From the NCBI GenBank assembly GCA_018660225.1, contig JABJKT010000017.1, positions 1 through 64,000 of the forward strand: a DNA stretch of 64,000 bases, in the 5' to 3' direction. The position numbers and the translations under genes were made by a program. This document shows, piece after piece, positions 10,248 to 18,877 of the stretch. The notes beneath the pieces were generated by a model. That model saw only the letters and a list, made by a program, of their open reading frames with translations, was not told where the DNA came from and ran no database searches. The number at the start of each line of letters is the position of its first letter. The stretch's first letter is position 1. The DNA is from Kordiimonadaceae bacterium (GTDB lineage: Bacteria > Pseudomonadota > Alphaproteobacteria > Sphingomonadales > Emcibacteraceae).

Positions 10248-10898
10248 ATGGATGTATATGACCGTTTAATTTCGGGGTACCGGGAATTCAGAGCCAACTA
10301 TTTAGGGGATGATAACAAGGAATGGCTGAAAGTAGCCGGCAAGCGGCAGGACCCGAAAGTGATGATGGTTGCCTGTTCCGACAGCCGGGTTCATCCGGCG
10401 ATCCTGACCCGTAGCGCGCTCGGCGAGCTGTTCATGATCCGAAATGTCGCCAATGTGGTGCCCCCTTATGAAGAAGACCGCGGCGAAAGCACCTATCACG
10501 GCACCAGTGCAGCAGTGGAATTTGCAATTAATCATTTGCGTGTGGAACATATCATCATTATGGGACATAGCGGCTGCGGCGGCATCGGATCCTTAATGGA
10601 TCATACGGTCACCGACGAGACGGAAGGCTACAGCTTCATCCGCCCTTGGATGAAAATTGTTGAAGAAGCGGCCGAATTTAGCGAACTTGAGCGAGTTTCT
10701 ATGAGCAATCGGTCAAGGACCTGCGTCTGCGAAAAACGCGCAATACTCATTTCCCTCAATAATCTGGCCAGCTTCCCGTGGGTAAAAGACGCCTTATTAG
10801 AAGGCAAGCTAAAATTACACGGCTGGTATTTCGATATTAAAAGCGGAAATTTAAGCGAATATAATTGGCAAAAAGAGAGGTTCGAAGAAATAACCTGA
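10248..10898 (+). CDS. Beta-carbonic anhydrase
   Basis: MMVACSDSRVHP, EFAINHLRVEHIIIMGHSGCGGI zinc motifs; C-terminal HGWYFDIKSGNL. Confidence 0.9.
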   Translation: MDVYDRLISGYREFRANYLGDDNKEWLKVAGKRQDPKVMMVACSDSRVHPAILTRSALGELFMIRNVANVVPPYEEDRGESTYHGTSAAVEFAINHLRVEHIIIMGHSGCGGIGSLMDHTVTDETEGYSFIRPWMKIVEEAAEFSELERVSMSNRSRTCVCEKRAILISLNNLASFPWVKDALLEGKLKLHGWYFDIKSGNLSEYNWQKERFEEIT

Positions 10899-10923
10899 AA
10901 ATATCAGGCAATTTCTCCTGTGA

Positions 10924-11304
10924 TTAAACTAATTCCACGATATTGGCTTTATCCATCAAGCGATCAACATAGGCATTGAAGACGGACATATGGCCTTTAT
11001 CTTCGATGTAATTTTTAATATGACCTTTAACCATCTTATAAGGGAGAGCCTCTCCCGATTTTTTATCAACGAAACGGTCGGTATTTTGATCATAATAACG
11101 CTGGCAAATATCATCATCCAGTAAAGCTTCAATGATCAGCTCTTCTTTTTCCTCATCAAGTGCGGCCAACTGATCAATAGTGAGCAATTTATCATCCATT
11201 GATGCTTCTTTTCGGGCGTCCTCAACGGTGGGAGAGGGATGATATTGCATTTCGCTATGCACCTGATCATCTGTTATTTCAACATTATTTACAAAAATCG
11301 GCAT
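10924..11304 (-). CDS. PpiC/NifM/NxrX-like small protein, shortened paralog of 20228..20674 and lacking a PPIase domain
   Basis: MPIFVNNVEITDDQVHSEMQ... aligns to MPVFVNNVEISDDDVHTEMQ... of the second copy, with in-frame internal deletions. Start trimmed to MPIF. Confidence 0.65.
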   Translation of the reverse strand: MPIFVNNVEITDDQVHSEMQYHPSPTVEDARKEASMDDKLLTIDQLAALDEEKEELIIEALLDDDICQRYYDQNTDRFVDKKSGEALPYKMVKGHIKNYIEDKGHMSVFNAYVDRLMDKANIVELV

Positions 11305-11317
11305 TTTAAGCCCCCCC

Positions 11318-11350
11318 TCTGCGGCGAACAATTTCATAGCCTGTACGCCG
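11318..11350 (-). pseudogene. narI 3'-end remnant (RTGYEIVRRR)
   Basis: Reverse complement reads cgt aca ggc tat gaa att gtt cgc cgc aga = RTGYEIVRRR, matching the intact NarI-2 C-terminus FRTGYQIVRRR, in the same position relative to the PpiC-like gene. Confidence 0.7.
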
Positions 11351-11489
11351 TCTCGGAGGACAACCGGCCTTTTTTCTGAAACGCAGATTTCATTTCGGTA
11401 ACCGCTGCCTGTAAATCCGCTGATGGGTAAGTGAGTAAATACCTATAATTTTTACCGTTTTCATTCTACGTCGGCCTTCTCTACATTTC

Positions 11490-11609
11490 CAAATTTTTCA
11501 GAACTATCGATGTACACTTGAAGGCGTTTTCTTCAGCCAGGGCCTATGTTCCTGTCCCCGCAACAGATAGTAGCAATATAGCAGCAAATATATACACTAC
11601 GATTCTCAT
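11490..11609 (-). pseudogene. Remnant of a small exported protein interrupted by an in-frame TAG
   Basis: AGGAGAAACCCC-ATG then MRIVVYIFAAILLLSVAGTGT*ALAEENAFKCTSIVLKNLEM*; an amber codon sits just before the ALA cleavage-like site. Confidence 0.4.
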
Positions 11610-11690
11610 GGGGTTTCTCCTTTATCTTTAATGTTTGTCAAAAATAAACTCAGCACTTTTCAAAAGTATAATAATTTTATTTCCTCGACA

Positions 11691-11704
11691 GTGACCTAAA
11701 TCAA
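11691..11704 (+). promoter_or_regulatory. FNR/Dnr-type box (copy 1), GTGACCTAAATCAA
   Basis: One mismatch to TTGAY-N4-ATCAA; 167 bp upstream of the identical arrangement in copy 2. Confidence 0.6.
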
Positions 11705-11757
11705 TGTCGCAAAAACTGTGAGATTATAGGTTCGTTATATAATCAAGGGGATTAAAC

Positions 11758-11922
11758 ATGAGTAACATGAATGCTGAAAAAGTCTTGGAATGCTTATGCG
11801 ATGTAGCTTATCCGGATTTTAAACGGGACATCGTTTCTGCCGGGTTTATTCAAAACATTGACCTAGATCAATTTTACAAAAACTGTGGGATTATAGGTTC
11901 GTTATATAATCAAGGGGATTAA
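11758..11922 (+). pseudogene. Truncated 54-codon duplicate of the DUF59-like gene 5' end
   Basis: Reads MSNMNAEKVLECLCDVAYPDFKRDIVSAGFIQNID then runs in frame through the second promoter copy (LDQFYKNCGIIGSLYNQGD*). Confidence 0.75.
11858..11871 (+). promoter_or_regulatory. FNR/Dnr-type box (copy 2), TTGACCTAGATCAA
   Basis: Exact match to TTGAC-N4-ATCAA, followed about 20 bp downstream by a TTATAG/TATAAT-like region; ATG at 11925. Confidence 0.75.
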
Positions 11923-11924
11923 AC

Positions 11925-12725
11925 ATGAGTAACATGAATACTGAAAAAGTCTTGGAATGCTTACGCGATGTAGCTTATCCGGGTTTTAAAAAAAATGTCG
12001 TCTCTGCCGGGTTTATTCAAAACATTGATATAAAAGACAATGTAGTGACGGTTGATTTTGCTCCCATTACAAACAAGGCTGAAAAAATTGACCAGATGGT
12101 CAAGGATATCCATGCCAGACTTAATAGCATCGGAGAGTTCGAGAAAATAAATATCAATCGCTTCCGCCCATACGAAGATGATTCCCTGTCCCACGGACAA
12201 CAAATGACGCCGCTGCAAGCAGAGCTTCTGGCAGAGGGGCAGATTCCTGATCCCGATGTTCTGGGAATAGATATGTCAGTTAGCAAAGCCAGTTTGGGCA
12301 GAGCAGATATGGCTCCTGATGCAGGATATTGCGAAGATGGCCCTAGTGTACCTGAAGGTCCGATAGAGGCAGGGAGTAAGGAATATGAAGGTATAATGCC
12401 TGTTTATCAGTGGGAGATCGATCCCCATGACCCGGAAGCCGACTCAGGGGGGACATCTCTTACATTAAAGGGCTGGGAGTTTCATTTGTGGTGGCAAGTG
12501 CATTCCAAGGGTCTGGTCTATGCATCAATTCAGGCGATGAGAGAAGACACAACAGAACATGAAGGCAAAGCCAGAGAACATCCGGTTGGGCGTTCGGAAG
12601 CTGTCAATCTTGTATATGACCTTGAACGTAAAGGCGTCGTAGCGATTTACGGCACAGTCGGAGATTTCCGCCCTTTCGTGGAAGCATTTTACGAAGGGTA
12701 CGAGATAGAAAAGAAGAATAAATAG
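11925..12725 (+). CDS. nar-associated protein with DUF59/MIP18-like N-terminal region and uncharacterised C-terminal region
   Basis: N-terminus EKVLECLRDVAYPGFKKNVVSAGFIQNIDIKDNVVTVDF resembles DUF59. First gene of the nar-1 cluster; C-terminal ~150 aa not recognised. Confidence 0.65.
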   Translation: MSNMNTEKVLECLRDVAYPGFKKNVVSAGFIQNIDIKDNVVTVDFAPITNKAEKIDQMVKDIHARLNSIGEFEKININRFRPYEDDSLSHGQQMTPLQAELLAEGQIPDPDVLGIDMSVSKASLGRADMAPDAGYCEDGPSVPEGPIEAGSKEYEGIMPVYQWEIDPHDPEADSGGTSLTLKGWEFHLWWQVHSKGLVYASIQAMREDTTEHEGKAREHPVGRSEAVNLVYDLERKGVVAIYGTVGDFRPFVEAFYEGYEIEKKNK

Positions 12726-12814
12726 AATAAAAAGAAATAAGAATAAATAGAAATAAGAATAAATAGAATAAATAGAATAAATAGAAAGAAGAATAAATAG
12801 AATAAAAAGAAAGG
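12711..12814 (+). repeat. C-free purine-rich degenerate tandem repeat (units like GAATAAATA/AAATAGAATAAA)
   Basis: aagaagaataaatagaataaaaagaaataagaataaatagaaataagaataaatagaataaatagaataaatagaaagaag... fills the gap before narG-1. Confidence 0.85.
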
Positions 12815-12822
12815 CAAAAACA

Positions 12823-15800
12823 ATGGCTAATGGAGAAGGATCACGCTGGTTCAGAGTTATGGATAAACCAAGGGACTGGGAAGATTTTTACCGCAATCGC
12901 TGGTCATACGACAAGTCTGTACGTACCAGCCATAGTGTAAATTGTTCGGGTTCGTGCTCATGGGAAGTGTTTGTCAAAGACGGACTGATTACTTGGGAGC
13001 TACAAAAGACCGACTGGCCACAGATCAATGACCATACTCCTAATTACGAGCCTCGCGGATGTCAGCGGGGAATTTCTGCGTCATGGTATCCATATAGTCC
13101 TGTGCGTCCTAAATACCCCTATGTCAGAGGTGTGTTGCTGGACTATTACCGCGAAGAACGTGCTTCGGGCAAAGACCCGGTTGAAGCCTGGGGCGCTATT
13201 GTTGAAGATCCGGTAAGAAAAGCAAACTACCGCAATGCTCGTGGTAAGGCCGGATGGCGGCGTACTACATGGGACGAATCAACCGAGATTATTGCTGCAG
13301 CAAAGATTTATACTATTAAAGAATATGGTCCTGACCATTTGGCCTCATTCTCCCCAATTCCTGCGATGAGCATGGTTAGCTTTATATCCGGACACCGGAT
13401 GGCTAATCTGCTCGGAAGTACTATGCTTAGCTTCTATGAATGGTACCACGATCTCCCGCATGTTATGCCGATGATCTGGGGTGATCAGACCGATGTGCAC
13501 GAAGCTGCTGACTGGTATCAAAGTGCGTACTGGATTGTTATGGGCTCCAACCTGCCTATGACCAGAACGCCGGATGCGCATTTTGCATCCGAGCATAAAT
13601 ATAACGGTGGTAAAATTGTTAATTTGTCTCCTGATTATGCCGATATAACCAAATTTGCTGATTTGTGGGTTCCGGTTCGTCCTGGAACAGATGCGGCATT
13701 TATACTGGCTTGTATTCATGTGTTGCTCAAAGAATTTCACTATGAAGCAAAAACCAATTATTTTCTTGAATACACCAAAAAATTTACCAACCTGCCTTTT
13801 CTTGTCATTATGGATGAAAGCGATGATGACAAATATATTGCCGGACGTCTCTTGCGGGCCAGTGATCTGGCTGACTATCAATCAGAAGAGCTAAATGAAT
13901 GGAAGCTCCTGATGATGGATGCAGAGGGAAATGTTCGTCTTCCTGGTGGTAGTGTTGGTTTCCGTTGGGAAGAAGATAAAACCGGTCGTTGGAATCTTAA
14001 AAATGAAGACGTTATCACCGGCGAAGAATTTGATCCTCTCTTAAGCTTCATTGATGGTGACTATGAAGAAGTTCAGGTTCGCCTTGCTGACTTTACCGAT
14101 ACATTTAATACCGAGCTTGGCACTACAGAAGGCAAAGGAAAACTGGCGGAAGAAAATTCACGCGGCGTTCCTACACGAGTCCTTGAAACTGTAGATGGCA
14201 AAAAAGTCCGTGTTGCTACGGGCTATGATATTCTTATGGCCCAGTTTGGTGTTGATCGCGGATTATCCGGTGAATATCCAACTGATTATGACGACGAAAC
14301 CCAGCCTTTCACGCCTGCATGGCAGGAACAGGAAACCGGTGTTGATCGTAACATGGCTCTACGTGTGGCCCGTGAGTGGGGCGATACGGCCATGAAGACA
14401 GAAGGTAAATGCCTGTTTATCACAGGCTCAGGTATCCTTCACTGGTATCACGGCGGCCCTCTGATTTATCGTGCACAGGCTGTCATGGGAATCCTTACAG
14501 GCTGTATGGGTGTTAATGGCGGCGGCTTTGCCCATTATGTTGGTACAGAGAAAATTCGTCCATATGCTGCTATTGGTTGTCTTGGCGGTGCTTCTGACTG
14601 GAACGATGGCCCACCACGCCATATGAACTCTACGTCCTATTTCTACTTCCATACAGATCAGTGGCGCTATGATGGTATGGTGCTTGATCCTCTCTGGACA
14701 CCATGGGCGGACCATTTCCCGAAAAAAGGTCAACATTCGGCAGACCAGAACCATCTGGCTGTTCGTAATGGCTGGCTACCTTTCTATCCGCAAGTAGACA
14801 AAGAAAACCCTATCGAGCTATTGAAAAAAGCCCGTGCAGATGGTGCTCAGTCTGCGGATGAAGTAGGCAAATGGGTCGCTGAGAAATTCAAAAAAGAAGA
14901 GCTTACCTTTGCACTTGATGATGTTGATGCGGAGCAAAACCATCCCAAGGTCCTGTGGATCTGGCGTGGTAACCTGATCGGTACGTCAATGCGTGGCCAT
15001 GAATACGGGTTAAAGCATTTCCTTGGTACACATAATAATGTGCTGGGCGAAGACCGTTCGGAAGGACTGGTTGAAGAAGTCGAATGGCATGATCAAGCAC
15101 CAATCGGTAAACTTGATCTGGTCTACAATTTGACCATTCGTATGGACTCGTCTGCTAACTATTCGGACATTGTTCTTCCGGCGGCGCACTGGTATGAAAA
15201 ATATGATCTAACCTGTACGGATTTACATTCATTCTTCCATCCATTTACTCCAGCGCATGATCCTTCATGGGAATCCAAACATGACTGGGACGCCTTCAAG
15301 GCCATTTCTGCTAAAATCAGTGAACTTGCCGAGGTGCATCTTCCTGAGCCTATAGAAGATCTGGTCATGACACCTATGATTACGGATTGTCCTGATGAGT
15401 TGGCCCAGCCAATGGGTGAAATGACGGATTGGAAAAGTGGTGATTGTGAGCCAATACCTGGCAAGACCTTCCCCAATGTTAAAATTGTAACCCGCGATTA
15501 CACCAAGATACTGGAGAAATATACGACCTTTGGTCCTAATGTCTGCAAACCAAATGGCTATGGTGCAAAAGGCATTAAAACCGACCTCACAGAGGAATGT
15601 GAGGAGCTAAAAGAAAGCTACTTGGTCGGTGAGAAAAACGGTCGTGTCTCTTTAGAAGATGCCAAACAGGTTTGCGAAGTGATCTTGCGTATTTCACCGG
15701 AAAGTGACGGCGAACTTTCTCATAAAATATTTAAAGGACTGGAGAAAAAAACTGGTCTGCCTCTTGCCAAGTTGGTAGAGCCAGAACGTGAGATACGTCA

Positions 15801-16626
15801 CCATTATCCTGACCTTATTTCACAACCAAGGCGAAGTTTGACTTCTCCACACTGGTCAGCGATAGAAAGCGCCGGAAGGACCTATTGCCCATGGACTTTA
15901 AACATAGAGACATTAAAGCCGTGGCATACTCTGACTGGTCGTCAGGAAATCTATTACGATCACAGGATATATCGTGAGCTGGGTGAGAACATGCCTACTT
16001 ACAAACCGCCAATTGATATGGTCAAGATCGGTGATTGTAACGTTGAAGAAGCAGCTGAAAAATCAAAAGTCTTCCGCTTTATTACCCCACACGGGAAATG
16101 GTCGATCCACAGTATGTTCTGGGATACATGGCAAATGCTCAATATGTTCCGTGGTGGCCAGGTTGTCTGGATCAATGACAAGGATGCAAAAGAAATTGAC
16201 GTTGATGATAATGACTGGGTCGAAGTATATAACGAGAACGGTATTTCCGTCGTTCGGGCGGTTGTGACAGCTACAGTCCCACGGGATATGGCGATCATGT
16301 ATCACTCTTCCGAGCGTCATATAGCTGTTCCATTTTCATCTCTTGCCCGGGAACGCGGAGTTACAGACTTCCGCGGCGGTAATAATAATGCCTGCACACG
16401 TATCATGATGAACCCGTCAACAATGGTCGGTGGATACGCGAATTGGACTTACTTCCTAAATTATTGGGGAACCAGTCCATCTGAGCGGGATTGTGCTGTG
16501 CTTATCCGCAAGAAGCCTTTAGAGGCAGATGGTAGAAAAGTTATCTATCAGGAAAAAGATTTAACGGCGGATGATTTGAAGAACCTGCCGGAAAATCAAC
16601 CAGACAATAAAAGTGGGAGATCATAG
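12823..16626 (+). CDS. narG: Respiratory nitrate reductase alpha subunit, divergent NarG (nar-1)
   Basis: HSVNCSGSCSW...EPRGCQRG [4Fe-4S] ligands, GSNLPMTRTPDAHF, PAMSMVSFISGHR; 1267 aa; followed by narH/J/I. Confidence 0.93.
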   Translation: MANGEGSRWFRVMDKPRDWEDFYRNRWSYDKSVRTSHSVNCSGSCSWEVFVKDGLITWELQKTDWPQINDHTPNYEPRGCQRGISASWYPYSPVRPKYPYVRGVLLDYYREERASGKDPVEAWGAIVEDPVRKANYRNARGKAGWRRTTWDESTEIIAAAKIYTIKEYGPDHLASFSPIPAMSMVSFISGHRMANLLGSTMLSFYEWYHDLPHVMPMIWGDQTDVHEAADWYQSAYWIVMGSNLPMTRTPDAHFASEHKYNGGKIVNLSPDYADITKFADLWVPVRPGTDAAFILACIHVLLKEFHYEAKTNYFLEYTKKFTNLPFLVIMDESDDDKYIAGRLLRASDLADYQSEELNEWKLLMMDAEGNVRLPGGSVGFRWEEDKTGRWNLKNEDVITGEEFDPLLSFIDGDYEEVQVRLADFTDTFNTELGTTEGKGKLAEENSRGVPTRVLETVDGKKVRVATGYDILMAQFGVDRGLSGEYPTDYDDETQPFTPAWQEQETGVDRNMALRVAREWGDTAMKTEGKCLFITGSGILHWYHGGPLIYRAQAVMGILTGCMGVNGGGFAHYVGTEKIRPYAAIGCLGGASDWNDGPPRHMNSTSYFYFHTDQWRYDGMVLDPLWTPWADHFPKKGQHSADQNHLAVRNGWLPFYPQVDKENPIELLKKARADGAQSADEVGKWVAEKFKKEELTFALDDVDAEQNHPKVLWIWRGNLIGTSMRGHEYGLKHFLGTHNNVLGEDRSEGLVEEVEWHDQAPIGKLDLVYNLTIRMDSSANYSDIVLPAAHWYEKYDLTCTDLHSFFHPFTPAHDPSWESKHDWDAFKAISAKISELAEVHLPEPIEDLVMTPMITDCPDELAQPMGEMTDWKSGDCEPIPGKTFPNVKIVTRDYTKILEKYTTFGPNVCKPNGYGAKGIKTDLTEECEELKESYLVGEKNGRVSLEDAKQVCEVILRISPESDGELSHKIFKGLEKKTGLPLAKLVEPEREIRHHYPDLISQPRRSLTSPHWSAIESAGRTYCPWTLNIETLKPWHTLTGRQEIYYDHRIYRELGENMPTYKPPIDMVKIGDCNVEEAAEKSKVFRFITPHGKWSIHSMFWDTWQMLNMFRGGQVVWINDKDAKEIDVDDNDWVEVYNENGISVVRAVVTATVPRDMAIMYHSSERHIAVPFSSLARERGVTDFRGGNNNACTRIMMNPSTMVGGYANWTYFLNYWGTSPSERDCAVLIRKKPLEADGRKVIYQEKDLTADDLKNLPENQPDNKSGRS

Positions 16627-16628
16627 AA

Positions 16629-18188
16629 ATGCTTATTAAACAACAAATGGCCATGGTCTTTAATCTGGATAAATGTCTGGGTTGTAATACCTGTACGATT
16701 GCTTGTAAGAATGTTTGGACCAACCGTGAAGGTGCGGAATATATGTTCTGGAACAATGTCGAAACCAAACCCGGCATTGGTTACCCAAAAGAATGGGAGA
16801 ACCAGAATAAATATCGTGGTGGCTGGCAATATAAAGCAAATAGTGTCGGCCCTGCTCTACGGGTGTCGTCAAAATTCTGGGAAATGCTAAACCTTTTCTA
16901 CAATCCTGTTTTGCCTCAGATGGAAGATTATTACGGTAAGGGTCCGTTTACTTATACTTACGAAGACCTTCATTCCGAAGAATCTACCAAATATTCCCAA
17001 CCAGTGGCACGTCCTAAATCCATGATTACCGGGGAAGAGGACATCGACATCGAATATGCGGTGAACTGGGAAGATAATGGTGCTGGTTATTATGAAGGTG
17101 GCTCTGGCGAGCTGGATCATAACTTCAAGGATATGACACCGGAAGCAAAACTGGCGATGCTGCAATTCCGTGATTCATTCATGATGTATCTGCCGCGTAT
17201 TTGTAACCACTGCCTTAATCCGGCTTGTGTGGCGGCCTGCCCTAGTGGTGCTGCCTATAAACGGGAAGAAGATGGCGTAGTTCTGATAGATCAGGAAAGG
17301 TGCCGTGCATGGCGTTACTGTATATCCGGGTGCCCTTACAAAAAGGTGTATTATAACTGGCGTACCGGTAAGTCAGAAAAGTGTATTCTTTGTTTCCCTC
17401 GACTGGAAACAGGGCAACCACCAGCATGTTTCCATGCTTGTCCCGGACGCATTCGTTATATGGGGCCGCTTCTATATGATATGGATAAGATCGCAGAGTA
17501 TGCGAATACAGAAAATGAACAAGACCTTGTCAAGTATCAGCGTGACATTATCCTTGATCCGAATGATCCGGAAGTTATCAAGGAGGCATTGGAACAAGGT
17601 GTAACGGAAGACTGGCTTGATGCTTGTCGTCGTTCTCCGGTTTACAAAATGGTGAAAGAATGGGAGATTGCTCTGCCACTTCACCCCGAATTCCGGACTA
17701 TGCCAAGCTTGTTCTACATACCGCCGGAAAGTCCGGTCAGGACAGCCGTGGAAGGTGAAAATGGACGTGATCATTACGATATGATTGATGGTGACAATGT
17801 ATTGCCTAGTCTTGAAGCATTCCGTATCCCGATCAAATTCCTGGCATCAATGCTTTCTGCCGGAAATGAGGCTGAAGTAGAAAAAGCATTACAACGCCAA
17901 CTGGCCGTTCGTAGTTTCAGACGTTCAGAACGTGTGGAGGGAGTGGCTGATGTAGCACCTTTGGAAGCTGCCGGATTAAGTGTACAGGACGCCCGTGATA
18001 TGCACAGGCTTCTGGCCCTTGCCCACTTCCATGAGCGGTTTGTCATTGCTACGTCAAAACGGGAAAAATCAACGTCTACAGCTCCTTATATTGAACGTGG
18101 GTACGCTGGATTTGATGAACTTGCACCTGGAAAAGCCCCTAAACGCAGGGAATCCTTCCATGGTAAACGCGATGTTGTAGGGAGTTAG
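16629..18188 (+). CDS. narH: Nitrate reductase beta subunit, divergent NarH (nar-1)
   Basis: CLGCNTCTIACKNVW, CNHCLNPACVAACPSGAAYKREEDGVVLIDQERC, SGCPYKK, CILCFPRLETGQPPACFHACPGRIRYMG. Confidence 0.93.
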   Translation: MLIKQQMAMVFNLDKCLGCNTCTIACKNVWTNREGAEYMFWNNVETKPGIGYPKEWENQNKYRGGWQYKANSVGPALRVSSKFWEMLNLFYNPVLPQMEDYYGKGPFTYTYEDLHSEESTKYSQPVARPKSMITGEEDIDIEYAVNWEDNGAGYYEGGSGELDHNFKDMTPEAKLAMLQFRDSFMMYLPRICNHCLNPACVAACPSGAAYKREEDGVVLIDQERCRAWRYCISGCPYKKVYYNWRTGKSEKCILCFPRLETGQPPACFHACPGRIRYMGPLLYDMDKIAEYANTENEQDLVKYQRDIILDPNDPEVIKEALEQGVTEDWLDACRRSPVYKMVKEWEIALPLHPEFRTMPSLFYIPPESPVRTAVEGENGRDHYDMIDGDNVLPSLEAFRIPIKFLASMLSAGNEAEVEKALQRQLAVRSFRRSERVEGVADVAPLEAAGLSVQDARDMHRLLALAHFHERFVIATSKREKSTSTAPYIERGYAGFDELAPGKAPKRRESFHGKRDVVGS

Positions 18189-18193
18189 GAGAT

Positions 18194-18877
18194 ATGGCCA
18201 TGAATAAAGAAATGATTTCATCATGTTACAAACTGCTTGAGGAACTATTCATTTACCCGGAAGCAAGGGACAATGAATGGGTTGATGCAGAGCGTAAAAA
18301 TGTAAAGAACTATCCGAAATCAATCAGGAAACCTATAAAAGATTTTCTAAAAAATCCGGCATCGACTTCTAATGATGAATATATCAATACACTAGAGATA
18401 ACGCCTCCATGTCCTCTTTATCTTGGCACTTACCTATTTGATGAGCCTAATTCATGTAGAGGTGCCGGCATGTCTGGTCGTAATAACTATATGATGGAGC
18501 TGTCCGGCATTTATAACCATTTTGGTTTCCAGCTAAATGGCAAGGAATTGGCAGATTATCTTCCAGTTATATTGAACTTCTTGTCCGTGAGCCTTGCTCA
18601 GGAAGAAAAGGATAGTATTGGTATACGCCGTCGTTTTATGGAGCACCATTTGCTCATTGGACTGCCTGCTATGCTGGAATCATTAGAAAAATATGAAAGT
18701 CCTTATGGATCATTGATTGAGGCGCTAGTGGTCATATTAGGAGAAGATCTTGCCCTAATGGAAGACCTGCCGGCATGGATGCCACCCGCTAATGAAAACC
18801 CACCAAAGGATATTTCATGTTCCGGATGTGAATATGAATTCCTAAGCGATGATGAAAGAGAAAAGGAGCAAGCATAA
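18194..18877 (+). CDS. narJ: Nitrate reductase chaperone NarJ-like (nar-1)
   Basis: Position between narH and narI; PPCPLYLGTYLFDEP...; TorD/NarJ-like size. Confidence 0.8.
   Translation: MAMNKEMISSCYKLLEELFIYPEARDNEWVDAERKNVKNYPKSIRKPIKDFLKNPASTSNDEYINTLEITPPCPLYLGTYLFDEPNSCRGAGMSGRNNYMMELSGIYNHFGFQLNGKELADYLPVILNFLSVSLAQEEKDSIGIRRRFMEHHLLIGLPAMLESLEKYESPYGSLIEALVVILGEDLALMEDLPAWMPPANENPPKDISCSGCEYEFLSDDEREKEQA

Larger units (their letters stand above)
11693..12026 (+). repeat. Tandem duplication, period 167 bp (promoter plus 5' coding region)
   Basis: 11693-11859 and 11860-~12026 align: gacctaRatcaat...aaaaactgtgRgattataggttcgttatataatcaaggggattaaacATGAGTAACATGAAT...; ATGs at 11758 and 11925. 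Confidence 0.92.

Noticed and set aside
10681-10740. Possible frameshift in the intact carbonic anhydrase (SMSNRSRTCVCEKRA)
   Set aside because: The frame remains open and rejoins conserved C-terminal sequence; the spacing to the WMKIVEEA motif is near what is expected for beta-CA.
12823-18188. Calling nar-1 a true nitrite oxidoreductase (Nxr)
   Set aside because: A few NarH motifs and a nearby PpiC-like protein recall Nxr, but the direction of catalysis cannot be inferred from sequence by eye; kept as divergent NarGH.
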